A stretch of DNA of 64,000 nt from Fibrobacter succinogenes (GTDB lineage: Bacteria; Fibrobacterota; Fibrobacteria; Fibrobacterales; Fibrobacteraceae), in the NCBI GenBank assembly GCA_902762305.1, contig CACWNW010000007.1:62001-126000 (forward strand), in the 5' to 3' direction. Position 1 is the stretch's first letter, and every line of letters begins with the position of its first letter. Made by a program: the position numbers and the translations under genes. Shown in pieces: positions 16,888 to 24,999 of this stretch. The notes beneath the pieces were generated by a model. The model searched no databases and was not told the DNA's origin. It saw only the letters and a list, made by a program, of their open reading frames with translations.

Positions 16888-17552
16888 TCCTCAACTCTTG
16901 TCGTAAAAGGCGCTTTCGTCAAAATATCCAGCAAGTCTCCAACAGCACTCAAGGGAGGAGCCAGGACCATACCCTCTTCACGAAAATCCTTGAACTGAAA
17001 ATACTCAACAGAATCACCAAACCGATAATATCCAGAATAATATATTTTGTCGACAAGGGAAACCCTCGACCGATAGCATAATCTTGTGTGGCATGGAGCA
17101 TAAGCCCGTATATCGGGCACCATCGATAACGGATGTTTCGACAGGAAGGACTTCAAATCGTCTGTAGCGTGAATCATGTGACGGCACTTCTTTTGCAAGG
17201 AATGGTCCAAATTATTTTTGCGTTCTTCAAGATAAGCCTCAGGATTCATCCACCGCAAATTTCGCTGACGGAGATACTGATATACCAAAATTGTTTTATC
17301 CAGTCCCCAATACAACAGCCGTGTGACGGCTCCCTCGTCAATAAACAAGTAAAGGCCGTCTTTACCCCAGTCAATAGACGGCTCTGTAAAAAAAGAGTCC
17401 ATTAAATTTCTCTGATGAACAACCCACAGGGTATCTTTTTCATAGCTGTCAAAGCCATAAAACCAATCCTCATCAGCAATAGCTGATGCAACAAAAAAGA
17501 ACAGGAAAATAAGAATCTTTTTATATACGCACAGACATTTCATCAATGGCAC
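16878..17552 (-). CDS. Hypothetical exported protein, RHS locus
   Basis: The signal peptide is clear (ILIFLFFFVASAIADEDW). The mature ~195 residues include KKCRHMIHATDDLKSFLSKH and a CHTRLCYRSRV segment, with no known family. Base composition is A+T-rich like the rest of the locus. It overlaps both neighbours by 10 bp. The start could be at M1 or at M4 (MKCLCVYKK). Confidence 0.55.
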   Translation of the reverse strand: MPLMKCLCVYKKILIFLFFFVASAIADEDWFYGFDSYEKDTLWVVHQRNLMDSFFTEPSIDWGKDGLYLFIDEGAVTRLLYWGLDKTILVYQYLRQRNLRWMNPEAYLEERKNNLDHSLQKKCRHMIHATDDLKSFLSKHPLSMVPDIRAYAPCHTRLCYRSRVSLVDKIYYSGYYRFGDSVEYFQFKDFREEGMVLAPPLSAVGDLLDILTKAPFTTRVEECP

Positions 17553-18262
17553 TCTTTTTTTATTTCATCGGCGTTGTCAAAATTATCCCAACGACAGGCG
17601 TCAAAGCCCTCTACCATAATCGTCCGCAACGAATCATACAAGTTTATATAATCGTCAAAAAATCCAGATTTTATCGTTTTAAGGTTAGTTGATGCTGGCA
17701 TATGGAAGAATTTCTTTTTTCCAAGGCTATCAACAGAAACCATATGAAGGTAACCAAATCGGGGTCCAAATTCACGCACGCCATAAACATCTTCAATCGA
17801 CATCATTCCGACCGAAAAGAATTTATCTATATAAGCAAGAATATCAACAGAGAACGTTCTTGATGATATACAAATTCGATTCACCTGTTCCCTATGTCTT
17901 TTTGTTATTTCCGCAATACAACTCAGCCGTTCATCCATCTCCGGTCCTGGCATAACCGGCACTTGAGGGACGAAGAATACACGGGCTCGAACCTCATTCT
18001 TCGGTAAATACACCGCAGCAAAATCGGAATAAATCTGTTCAAAAGGACAGTTTATGACTTCTTTTTCAATAAATATATACAGCCCCGGAGCTTCCATGGT
18101 CATTTTTATTCCATGAGCATCCTCAATCCTTTGCAAATATTTTTCCGCTTTCAAATTTTCTGATTTTGACGGAATGACAAACCCATCATTGGGTTCAACA
18201 GCCAACAATTCCACAGAAAGCAATAAAGCCAAAATCAGAAAATAGTGCAATTTAGGTTTCAT
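17543..18262 (-). CDS. Hypothetical exported protein, RHS locus
   Basis: The 239-residue protein has a signal peptide (FLILALLLSVELLAVEPN). The mature part resembles the next downstream protein in size and in having one Cys near the C-terminus (EGFDACRWDNFDN), but I cannot align them reliably by eye. It starts 3 bp after the stop of the orphan RHS tip gene. That is the usual place for an immunity gene, so it is the best candidate for that role. Confidence 0.55.
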   Translation of the reverse strand: MKPKLHYFLILALLLSVELLAVEPNDGFVIPSKSENLKAEKYLQRIEDAHGIKMTMEAPGLYIFIEKEVINCPFEQIYSDFAAVYLPKNEVRARVFFVPQVPVMPGPEMDERLSCIAEITKRHREQVNRICISSRTFSVDILAYIDKFFSVGMMSIEDVYGVREFGPRFGYLHMVSVDSLGKKKFFHMPASTNLKTIKSGFFDDYINLYDSLRTIMVEGFDACRWDNFDNADEIKKECH

Positions 18263-18265
18263 TTT

Positions 18266-19384
18266 TTACTGAGCCCACCTTCCCCAATAGCCTAAAACAT
18301 CAATCATGAAATGGGTAAATATGTTATTGCCATAATTGTAGCTCGAATAAGTTGTTCCGTTTGGTCTCACAATAATCTCTATATTGCCATAACCATGAGA
18401 CCCTCTCGGTCGATAAGTCCTTTTATCGCTACCTTTTTCATGTTGTCCGATATGATCGTTGCGTTCGAACCCACCTTTTTCACTAAGCAAATACGTATCT
18501 ATATCGTCAGCCAAAGCTCTATCAACTTTTGACATTTTCCCCGCCAAATGCAATCTACGCTTCAATTCTTTATCTTCTATAATATTGTCTAATAAATCAT
18601 ATTCAACTTTATCCACCCCCGGACTGCTCACATCATATCGGCTAAAACCTAGGTCAAAATGTCCAAATCTGCCAAGAGTGGGAATCCATATTTCCGACGT
18701 GACCATACTCTCCGTATGTCCATCAAGAGCCGAAACCTTAGAATTATTTCCAAGAGCCATATATGCCTTTCCCTGTCCGCTATATCTAAAATTATCTGTA
18801 TCAAATCCATCTTCCAAATGAGTAATTTCAGCATGAACGCCAGCGGCAGTAGCGCCCGCATAGAGACCTCTTCCCTCAGCCCCGAACAGTCCTGCTTCAT
18901 AGCCCGTGGACACACTAGCCCAACCACCGGCAAAATCTACATACATTTCGTGATAAGCCGTTACACCCATAAAGTTTCCGTCATTCCAATACAATGACGC
19001 ACCCGTATCGAAGCCAGAGCATACGACCCCCTTCTTGCCTGCACACGCACCTCCATGCGTAGAAAGCACATGGCCTGAATAGCTATTGTAACTATACGAA
19101 AGACCCGCACTAAAATCAATCTCATAAAGCCAAAAATCCACATCTGCCCCCACTTGAAATGATTTACTTCCATCTTGATTCCAGGTAAGAGAAATATTAA
19201 AACTGGGAGGGAAAGACGATTCCTTGCTCATATCCAATGCTGCCCCCCCCCCATTGCCAACCATGCCAGAAGTCGTATATTCATAACCGACCTGTACTGC
19301 CGGCGCTCCGTTTTCAAAAAGATTAAAAATCCACTGTTTTTTCTTGCGTCCAAGCCTATCGAAACTAGCCATCTTCAGCAACAT
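18266..19384 (-). CDS. Orphan RHS C-terminal tip cassette
   Basis: About 372 residues. The first ~35 (MASFDRLGRKKKQWIFNLFE and on to YEYTTSGM) match an internal RHS segment of the big gene at about 22060-22170. The next part matches the sequence after the RHS core of the same gene (GLSYSYNSYSG and VSTGYEAGLFGAEGRGLYAG). So it looks like a deleted RHS copy joining the middle to a new tip. The last ~150 residues (from LDNIIEDKELKRR) are unlike the main tip and match no toxin family I know. A run of ten G (coding strand) lies at the junction. It may be silent, donor DNA for tip exchange, or expressed from ATG 19384 by coupling. Confidence 0.6.
   Translation of the reverse strand: MLLKMASFDRLGRKKKQWIFNLFENGAPAVQVGYEYTTSGMVGNGGGAALDMSKESSFPPSFNISLTWNQDGSKSFQVGADVDFWLYEIDFSAGLSYSYNSYSGHVLSTHGGACAGKKGVVCSGFDTGASLYWNDGNFMGVTAYHEMYVDFAGGWASVSTGYEAGLFGAEGRGLYAGATAAGVHAEITHLEDGFDTDNFRYSGQGKAYMALGNNSKVSALDGHTESMVTSEIWIPTLGRFGHFDLGFSRYDVSSPGVDKVEYDLLDNIIEDKELKRRLHLAGKMSKVDRALADDIDTYLLSEKGGFERNDHIGQHEKGSDKRTYRPRGSHGYGNIEIIVRPNGTTYSSYNYGNNIFTHFMIDVLGYWGRWAQ
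19243..19252 (-). repeat. Homopolymer of ten G (coding strand)
   Basis: Ten consecutive C on the given strand, read as G on the coding strand (asparagine codon, three GGG codons, then G of GCA). It sits at the RHS-remnant / tip junction of the orphan cassette. Slippage would shift the frame. Confidence 0.9.
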
Positions 19385-19385
19385 T

Positions 19386-19775
19386 TTACCGTATGATAAT
19401 CTTCCAATTTTTATCATTTCTAATAGAATCAAGAATATCTTTTCGTATAACAATTATAGTATCTTTTTTTGCGTTTTCCCAAAAATGAATTTTTAAAAAA
19501 GCTTCATCAACTTTTTCAAAATACTCTTCCCAAAAAATCATCGGATGAGGACCAGGACGAATAAACTGCACACGCTGACCATCCAGTTCCATAGTATCTC
19601 GATAAATTTTATTGCTATCGCAAGACAAACAATCAATATTTTTACATTCAAATACAACTTTCGCCGGAAAAGGAGACTGATTTTCGACGTTAAGCCTAGA
19701 ATCCATTCCGTCCATTGCACATGCTGTAAAAACAAAAAAGATAAATACAAGAATAATCATCAAAAACCATACCAT
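19386..19775 (-). CDS. Small lipoprotein overlapping the RHS gene, candidate immunity protein
   Basis: This 129-residue protein has a signal with lipobox-like FVFFVFTACAMDG (as FFVFTAC) and then a Cys-rich stretch (VFECKNIDCLSCDSN). The C-terminus is basic. Its start lies 16 bp inside the 3' end of the RHS gene, so it is translated with it. Small proteins encoded right after polymorphic toxins are commonly immunity proteins; a lipoprotein would protect the periplasm. No named family is recognised. Confidence 0.5.
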   Translation of the reverse strand: MVWFLMIILVFIFFVFTACAMDGMDSRLNVENQSPFPAKVVFECKNIDCLSCDSNKIYRDTMELDGQRVQFIRPGPHPMIFWEEYFEKVDEAFLKIHFWENAKKDTIIVIRKDILDSIRNDKNWKIIIR

Positions 19776-22700
19776 TTTGAAAGATTATCCGCATTTTTTT
19801 CTGCTATAAATTCTCGGTGCTGACGAGGCATCAACCTATAATTTATAAGACTTGGTATAGCGACAGCAAAAATATACAATGGACCCCAAATACGACTCTG
19901 GATCGTATGACCATACTCATGTTCAAGAAGATTACCACGTTCAAGCCCTTTTCCCGAAATAAAAGATCCCACCGTAAACGCTTCTTCCTTTTTCATTTTA
20001 TATCGTATTTTCGTCGCACCTCTTTCATAAGAGACATCCTCAACAAGTCCTAGTTCAGAAGCAACTATTCCAATAGTCAAACCAACTACCGTCTGAAAAC
20101 TTTCCCATGTAAATCTTGAAATCAACTGCCAAGACATCGCCCAAATCGACTGATTCACATCTAGCGCAAACAGCCCTCCAACTGTTTTTGCTGTATTAGA
20201 AAAATGCCAACCCTTTTTAGAATCATAACCACCGACGTCAAATCGGTGAGAGAAGCCATATTCCCAATTTTCAGAACTATATCCATCTTCTAAATGAGTC
20301 AACTCCGCATGAGCGCCAACAGCAGAAGCACCTGCATAGAGACCTCGGCCTTCGGCTCCGAACAGTCCAGCTTCATAGCCTGTGGATACATTCGCAATAC
20401 CACCAACAAAACTTGCAACCAATTCACCATAGACGGTCGCGCCAGCGAAATTACCATTCCGATCCCAACTCATTCCACCACCAAGCTCGATACCTCCGCA
20501 GGCGATATTCGCATTGCCAATGCAGGCTCCACCTTGCGTCGTGAGAGTACTGCCCGAATAAGTGTTGTAGCTATAGCCCAGTCCGGCATTGAAGTTGAAT
20601 ATCCACCATTGCCAATTACCGCTGCCACTGACCGTGTATGTATGCGAACCATCCTGCTGCCATGCCATTGCGGAGAATTCAAAGGATCCACCGATGGAAT
20701 AATCCTTACCCTTATATGAAGAGTTTGCAGCCACACCCAAGCCAATCCCCCAACCATGATCCTCGTCCCAGCTAACAACTATGCCGGCGCCGATTGCAAA
20801 CATTCCCGTCGGGTCCATATAATTGACGGGGTCGCCACCATAGGTGTAGGGGTTCGCATATTGGCTCGCGGGGTCCGGAGAAATCCATAGTCCGTAGAAC
20901 GGGTCAAAGTATCTAGCCCCGAAGAAATACTTGCCGTGCGCTCCGTCGAACTCCTTGCTCTGCCAACGACGTGTATCAGCATCGGGATCCTGCGAGATTT
21001 CCTGCGTCGTACCGAACGGATAGTAAGCGTACGTAGAACGCATATCGGAACTCCCTGCATATCCACGGATATTACCCTGCACATCCGTAATCGGGAAAAG
21101 CGCGTCTCCATTTTGCCCCATGCGAAATCCACCGCCCACCAAGTCCAAGCGTTCCACGGAAAAACCGCTACCAGACGTTTGTTCGAATGTTCCGACACCA
21201 GGCACATTCACTCTACTATGTACATTGCCACCATTTTCGAACTCCCGTTCCCAAACACGGTAGCCGGTTTCATCATAAGCATAGCGAATTTCCCCTATTT
21301 CGGCTCCGTGATAGGCAACTTCGGTATCCACGTCATTCAGCGAGAGCGCCACCGGGATGGCCCCGTAACGGACAACCCGTTCCGGAAGTCCCAGCGCATT
21401 TAACTTGTACGCGACGTTCTTGTGAGCATCAAGCCACATATTGCCAGATGCATCATATTCTGCGGCACGCGAAAGCGTGGTTCCGTTGACAGAAATGTCA
21501 ACCGGACGATACTGTCCATCCACATAGTCGTACGAAATCAGGGTATCCGCCTCAGACTTCGTAGTCAACCGACCGAAGATATCGTAACTATACTGCGCAT
21601 TTGTCATGCCTTCCATATCTGTTTCAAATGTAGACAAACGTCCAAGACCATCATAGCCGAACGACTCGTTTACGACCTTTCTTTGGGCAGAATTTCCATT
21701 CCATGTATGAGTCAATGCCGAAATTCTGTTCAAAAGCGGGGACGAATAATACAATTTTTCAACATAGAGTTCCTTGTCTCCGGGCGCCCGATAGTCCACC
21801 TGCGTCGCACGGCCATAGATATCGCCATGGACTTTTTTCGTGAATACCTCCTTTCCCTTGTCGTAATAGGTGGTGTATTTCAACGTTCCGGCAGCATCGT
21901 AAGCGTAGTCCACAAGCTTCCATTTCACTTTGTCATCAGCCAAATCAACTTCATAAACAGACTCAAGTCTATCCAGGTGGCCATAAGCCATTTCCCGCTT
22001 CAAAACAGGCTTCCATTCTTGCCGAACGTAATCCCAAGAGAATACCGCTGTTTTCTTTATTTTACCCGATGTCGTGTACTCATAATCTATTTCTATCGCC
22101 GGAGCCCCATCTTCGGCCAAATTGAGGACCCAATGTTTCTTCTTGCGCCCAAGCCTATCGAAACTAGCCATCTTCATCGTGTTAACATTCCCATGTCCAT
22201 CATACGAAATAGACGCACCGGCATCATTGAAAGAAACGCCTTCGATAGAATTAGCGATATGCAAAGCAAGGGGCTCATTCAATTTAGAATTCGATGCCGA
22301 GACCAAATCGGCTTTCGACGGTTTCCCGTAAATGGTCCTAGAAAGGAGGTGTATGCTGCTCTCCGGGGGGAGGGCATTGGGGGTATCGAACGAGCAGCCA
22401 CTACAGTTGCCCCGAACTTCTCCAACCTTGACTATCCTATCTAGGTCGTCGTACATAAACACATTGAAATAATTTTTCTCGGTACCGCCCTTAGCAATCT
22501 GCCTAGCATCTCGTGTATAGCGCACATGGTTCTGCGCATCGTACTTTGTTTCGCTACGTCCACGGTCAGATGATTCTGTTGCAACCTGACGCCCCCGCTC
22601 GTCGTATTCATACTTGACTGCTAACCCCCGATGCCCTTCGACAAATGTGGAGCATAGCTGAGACGTATACTCACTGTAAACATAGCGTGTAACAAGTACT

Positions 22701-24988
22701 TCATCTTCATGAGTCTTCCATGTCGCCACAAGGTTCCCTGCCGCATCGGATATGCTCTGGGTGTAGACACCATCATAAGACAAGTTCACCGTCAAAACAT
22801 ACGGATAGTCCGGAGGCGTATCCGGCTTCAGGTCATCTTCCGTAATAAACTGTAACCGACTATGGTAATCATTGTCAAGCACGGAGCCAACCCCGTTAGG
22901 CAGAGCGGAGGTCCGGTCTTCAATCTGCTTGATGGGGAAAAATTCAGATGTAGCCTTACTCTTTACTGGGATTCTCCAGCTTTTTGCAAACTGAGTTCCT
23001 TCAGTAAAATTAGCCTTTCCCATACCCGCAGTCGTACCGACAATCGCCCTATTTTCGCCATAATGGTAATCATGCATAGCGTACGGATACCCGAAAGCAT
23101 CAATTCTGTCCTTAAGCTCCGTGGTATCGCCATTGTAGTATGCTACAGATTTATTAACACACATTTCGCAATGCATTTTTTCAAAGCTATAGTCAGATTT
23201 TGCAACAACAAACGACTTGGGCGCATACAGGACATTCCCCGCATCGTCAAGATACGTAGCGGCCACCCTGAACAAGCCTGTATTCACCGGCACTTGCGTC
23301 TGAACGACTCGGGAGAAACCGTCTTTTACCGAATACGTCGTCAATTTCTTGGTATTGTCTTTTGGGTCCAGGAATATTTCATTCTTTTCATACGACGGAA
23401 CCACCTCATCAAGAACCGATTTCGTACAGGTACGGTATGTTACAGAAACCTTGGCATCGCTAACCAACGGAAAACGAACAACAGCCTCGTTAACGTCCCT
23501 TTGATTCTCGACCAAGATTCCTTCCAAGTTCACATTTTCATCGTTCTCGTCAAAGACAGCCTTCCCATTCACAAATATCTTTGTTATGACAAAACCAGGC
23601 GAGGAATGAATCCGAGCATCGATAACAGTCCCATACGGCATCGAGACAGGCGCCTTCGTCCCCGCGATTTCCAAAAAGCCCACGTCACCTTCGTATTCCA
23701 CCCTGTTCACTGCAGGAGGCCTGAACTGAATCGACCTAGGCTGCAAAGGAAGGAATCTTACATACCGAATTCTCAATTTTCTTCCATAATACGGAATATC
23801 TTCATCGGCATGAACGACCTGCATCTTGATTGCTGGAGCAATAATGGTATCCGCCACACCATTGAATGCTTTCCACGAATGTCCGTAAGCACAAGGACTT
23901 ATGATGTAATTAGCTGTAATGCATCGTGGATCGACTCCATCATTCACCGATACATCCGGAATTTTAATCTGCGCAGATTCGTTTACAAACGGATAGCCAG
24001 CTTCCAATGTAAGGTTCGGATACATCTGATCTTCACTAAAATACCAGACATAAATAGGTTCATCCTCACTCCCGCCCGATATAGCACGAGCACTGAATTG
24101 TATTCCCTGAAAACTCCCTACTATGGGATTCTCTCGAGCATAATCGTATGCAAGTAAGCCCCCCGCAAAACGATCCGTTCCGAAATCGACATCAAGAAAT
24201 CCATCTTTTATTTCGAAAGCAGGCCAAGCTCCGTCAAAAGCCTTAGCAATCCACCCTTCGCGAAGTATTCCGTTGTCAAAGACCTTTATCGCAGAATGCG
24301 TGTACACGCTTTGGTCGAGTCGGCCCTGCCTCGAAATCCTCTTGCCTCCATTGTAAACAAAAGGCGAAACCATGTACTCCCTTTCTACAAATCCAGACTC
24401 ATGTTCCATGCGAACACTGGCATTGCTCCGATTCAAATTCCAGTGCTGCACCTGAATTTCACCATCCTCGTAAAAAGAAACCTGACAGAGGAAACGCTCC
24501 TCATGCCCAGAGACAAGGAACGGGCCGAATTCAACCACGGTAAAGACATCACCATGTTCTTTGAATTTTCGCCAGACCACAGGAATGTCTGTCGATTCCG
24601 GAACAGGAATAAAGTCGTTCACAACAGGCTTTACATACGGATACAATCCATCTGTACCGTCTTTCGGCAAGATATATTTTGCATAATCGCCCAAAAAGAT
24701 TCTGCCGCCAGAGGCAACAGTCAGATGTCTGTATTTCGATCCACCATAACTAATTTCGTGATCCAAGGGGATGACAAACCTGTCGTCACCCTTCGGCAGG
24801 ATTCCCGTGTAATAAGGAGTTTTTTCTTTATCAAGAATCCTTATATTTGCAAGCCCTGGCATACCGAGTCTTGTTCCATCGGCATCCCATGTCCTGGCAC
24901 CACCCTTTATCTGTTCACTGGCTGTTGTTGCACAGAAGGCCGATACGCTGAGAAGGAGCAGAGCAAATAAAACAACTTTCTTAAGCAT
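19760..24988 (-). CDS. Exported RHS-repeat protein with metallopeptidase-like tip
   Basis: The 1742-residue protein has a signal peptide (LFALLLLSVSAFCATTAS). Residues ~30-700 are beta-rich. YD/RHS repeats fill ~740-1370 (YEYDERGRQVATESS, YDGLGRLSTFETD, YDASGNMWLD). The RHS core ends GARYFDPFYGLWISPDP then DPVNYMDPTGMF near residue 1391. The tip has a conserved linker, a hydrophobic stretch, and HEYGH at 1690-1694, with a Glu near 1730 as a possible third zinc ligand. RHS shells encapsulate a C-terminal toxin. It lies 11 bp after the SpvB/TcB-like gene. Unlike most RHS effectors it is Sec-exported. Confidence 0.85.
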   Translation of the reverse strand: MLKKVVLFALLLLSVSAFCATTASEQIKGGARTWDADGTRLGMPGLANIRILDKEKTPYYTGILPKGDDRFVIPLDHEISYGGSKYRHLTVASGGRIFLGDYAKYILPKDGTDGLYPYVKPVVNDFIPVPESTDIPVVWRKFKEHGDVFTVVEFGPFLVSGHEERFLCQVSFYEDGEIQVQHWNLNRSNASVRMEHESGFVEREYMVSPFVYNGGKRISRQGRLDQSVYTHSAIKVFDNGILREGWIAKAFDGAWPAFEIKDGFLDVDFGTDRFAGGLLAYDYARENPIVGSFQGIQFSARAISGGSEDEPIYVWYFSEDQMYPNLTLEAGYPFVNESAQIKIPDVSVNDGVDPRCITANYIISPCAYGHSWKAFNGVADTIIAPAIKMQVVHADEDIPYYGRKLRIRYVRFLPLQPRSIQFRPPAVNRVEYEGDVGFLEIAGTKAPVSMPYGTVIDARIHSSPGFVITKIFVNGKAVFDENDENVNLEGILVENQRDVNEAVVRFPLVSDAKVSVTYRTCTKSVLDEVVPSYEKNEIFLDPKDNTKKLTTYSVKDGFSRVVQTQVPVNTGLFRVAATYLDDAGNVLYAPKSFVVAKSDYSFEKMHCEMCVNKSVAYYNGDTTELKDRIDAFGYPYAMHDYHYGENRAIVGTTAGMGKANFTEGTQFAKSWRIPVKSKATSEFFPIKQIEDRTSALPNGVGSVLDNDYHSRLQFITEDDLKPDTPPDYPYVLTVNLSYDGVYTQSISDAAGNLVATWKTHEDEVLVTRYVYSEYTSQLCSTFVEGHRGLAVKYEYDERGRQVATESSDRGRSETKYDAQNHVRYTRDARQIAKGGTEKNYFNVFMYDDLDRIVKVGEVRGNCSGCSFDTPNALPPESSIHLLSRTIYGKPSKADLVSASNSKLNEPLALHIANSIEGVSFNDAGASISYDGHGNVNTMKMASFDRLGRKKKHWVLNLAEDGAPAIEIDYEYTTSGKIKKTAVFSWDYVRQEWKPVLKREMAYGHLDRLESVYEVDLADDKVKWKLVDYAYDAAGTLKYTTYYDKGKEVFTKKVHGDIYGRATQVDYRAPGDKELYVEKLYYSSPLLNRISALTHTWNGNSAQRKVVNESFGYDGLGRLSTFETDMEGMTNAQYSYDIFGRLTTKSEADTLISYDYVDGQYRPVDISVNGTTLSRAAEYDASGNMWLDAHKNVAYKLNALGLPERVVRYGAIPVALSLNDVDTEVAYHGAEIGEIRYAYDETGYRVWEREFENGGNVHSRVNVPGVGTFEQTSGSGFSVERLDLVGGGFRMGQNGDALFPITDVQGNIRGYAGSSDMRSTYAYYPFGTTQEISQDPDADTRRWQSKEFDGAHGKYFFGARYFDPFYGLWISPDPASQYANPYTYGGDPVNYMDPTGMFAIGAGIVVSWDEDHGWGIGLGVAANSSYKGKDYSIGGSFEFSAMAWQQDGSHTYTVSGSGNWQWWIFNFNAGLGYSYNTYSGSTLTTQGGACIGNANIACGGIELGGGMSWDRNGNFAGATVYGELVASFVGGIANVSTGYEAGLFGAEGRGLYAGASAVGAHAELTHLEDGYSSENWEYGFSHRFDVGGYDSKKGWHFSNTAKTVGGLFALDVNQSIWAMSWQLISRFTWESFQTVVGLTIGIVASELGLVEDVSYERGATKIRYKMKKEEAFTVGSFISGKGLERGNLLEHEYGHTIQSRIWGPLYIFAVAIPSLINYRLMPRQHREFIAEKNADNLSKWYGF

Positions 24989-24999
24989 ATTGATATCTC

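Noticed and set aside
19386-19453. Start of the orphan RHS tip gene at 19453
   Set aside because: That would overlap the lipoprotein gene by 68 bp with no RHS similarity in the extra residues; ATG 19384 is just past the lipoprotein stop.
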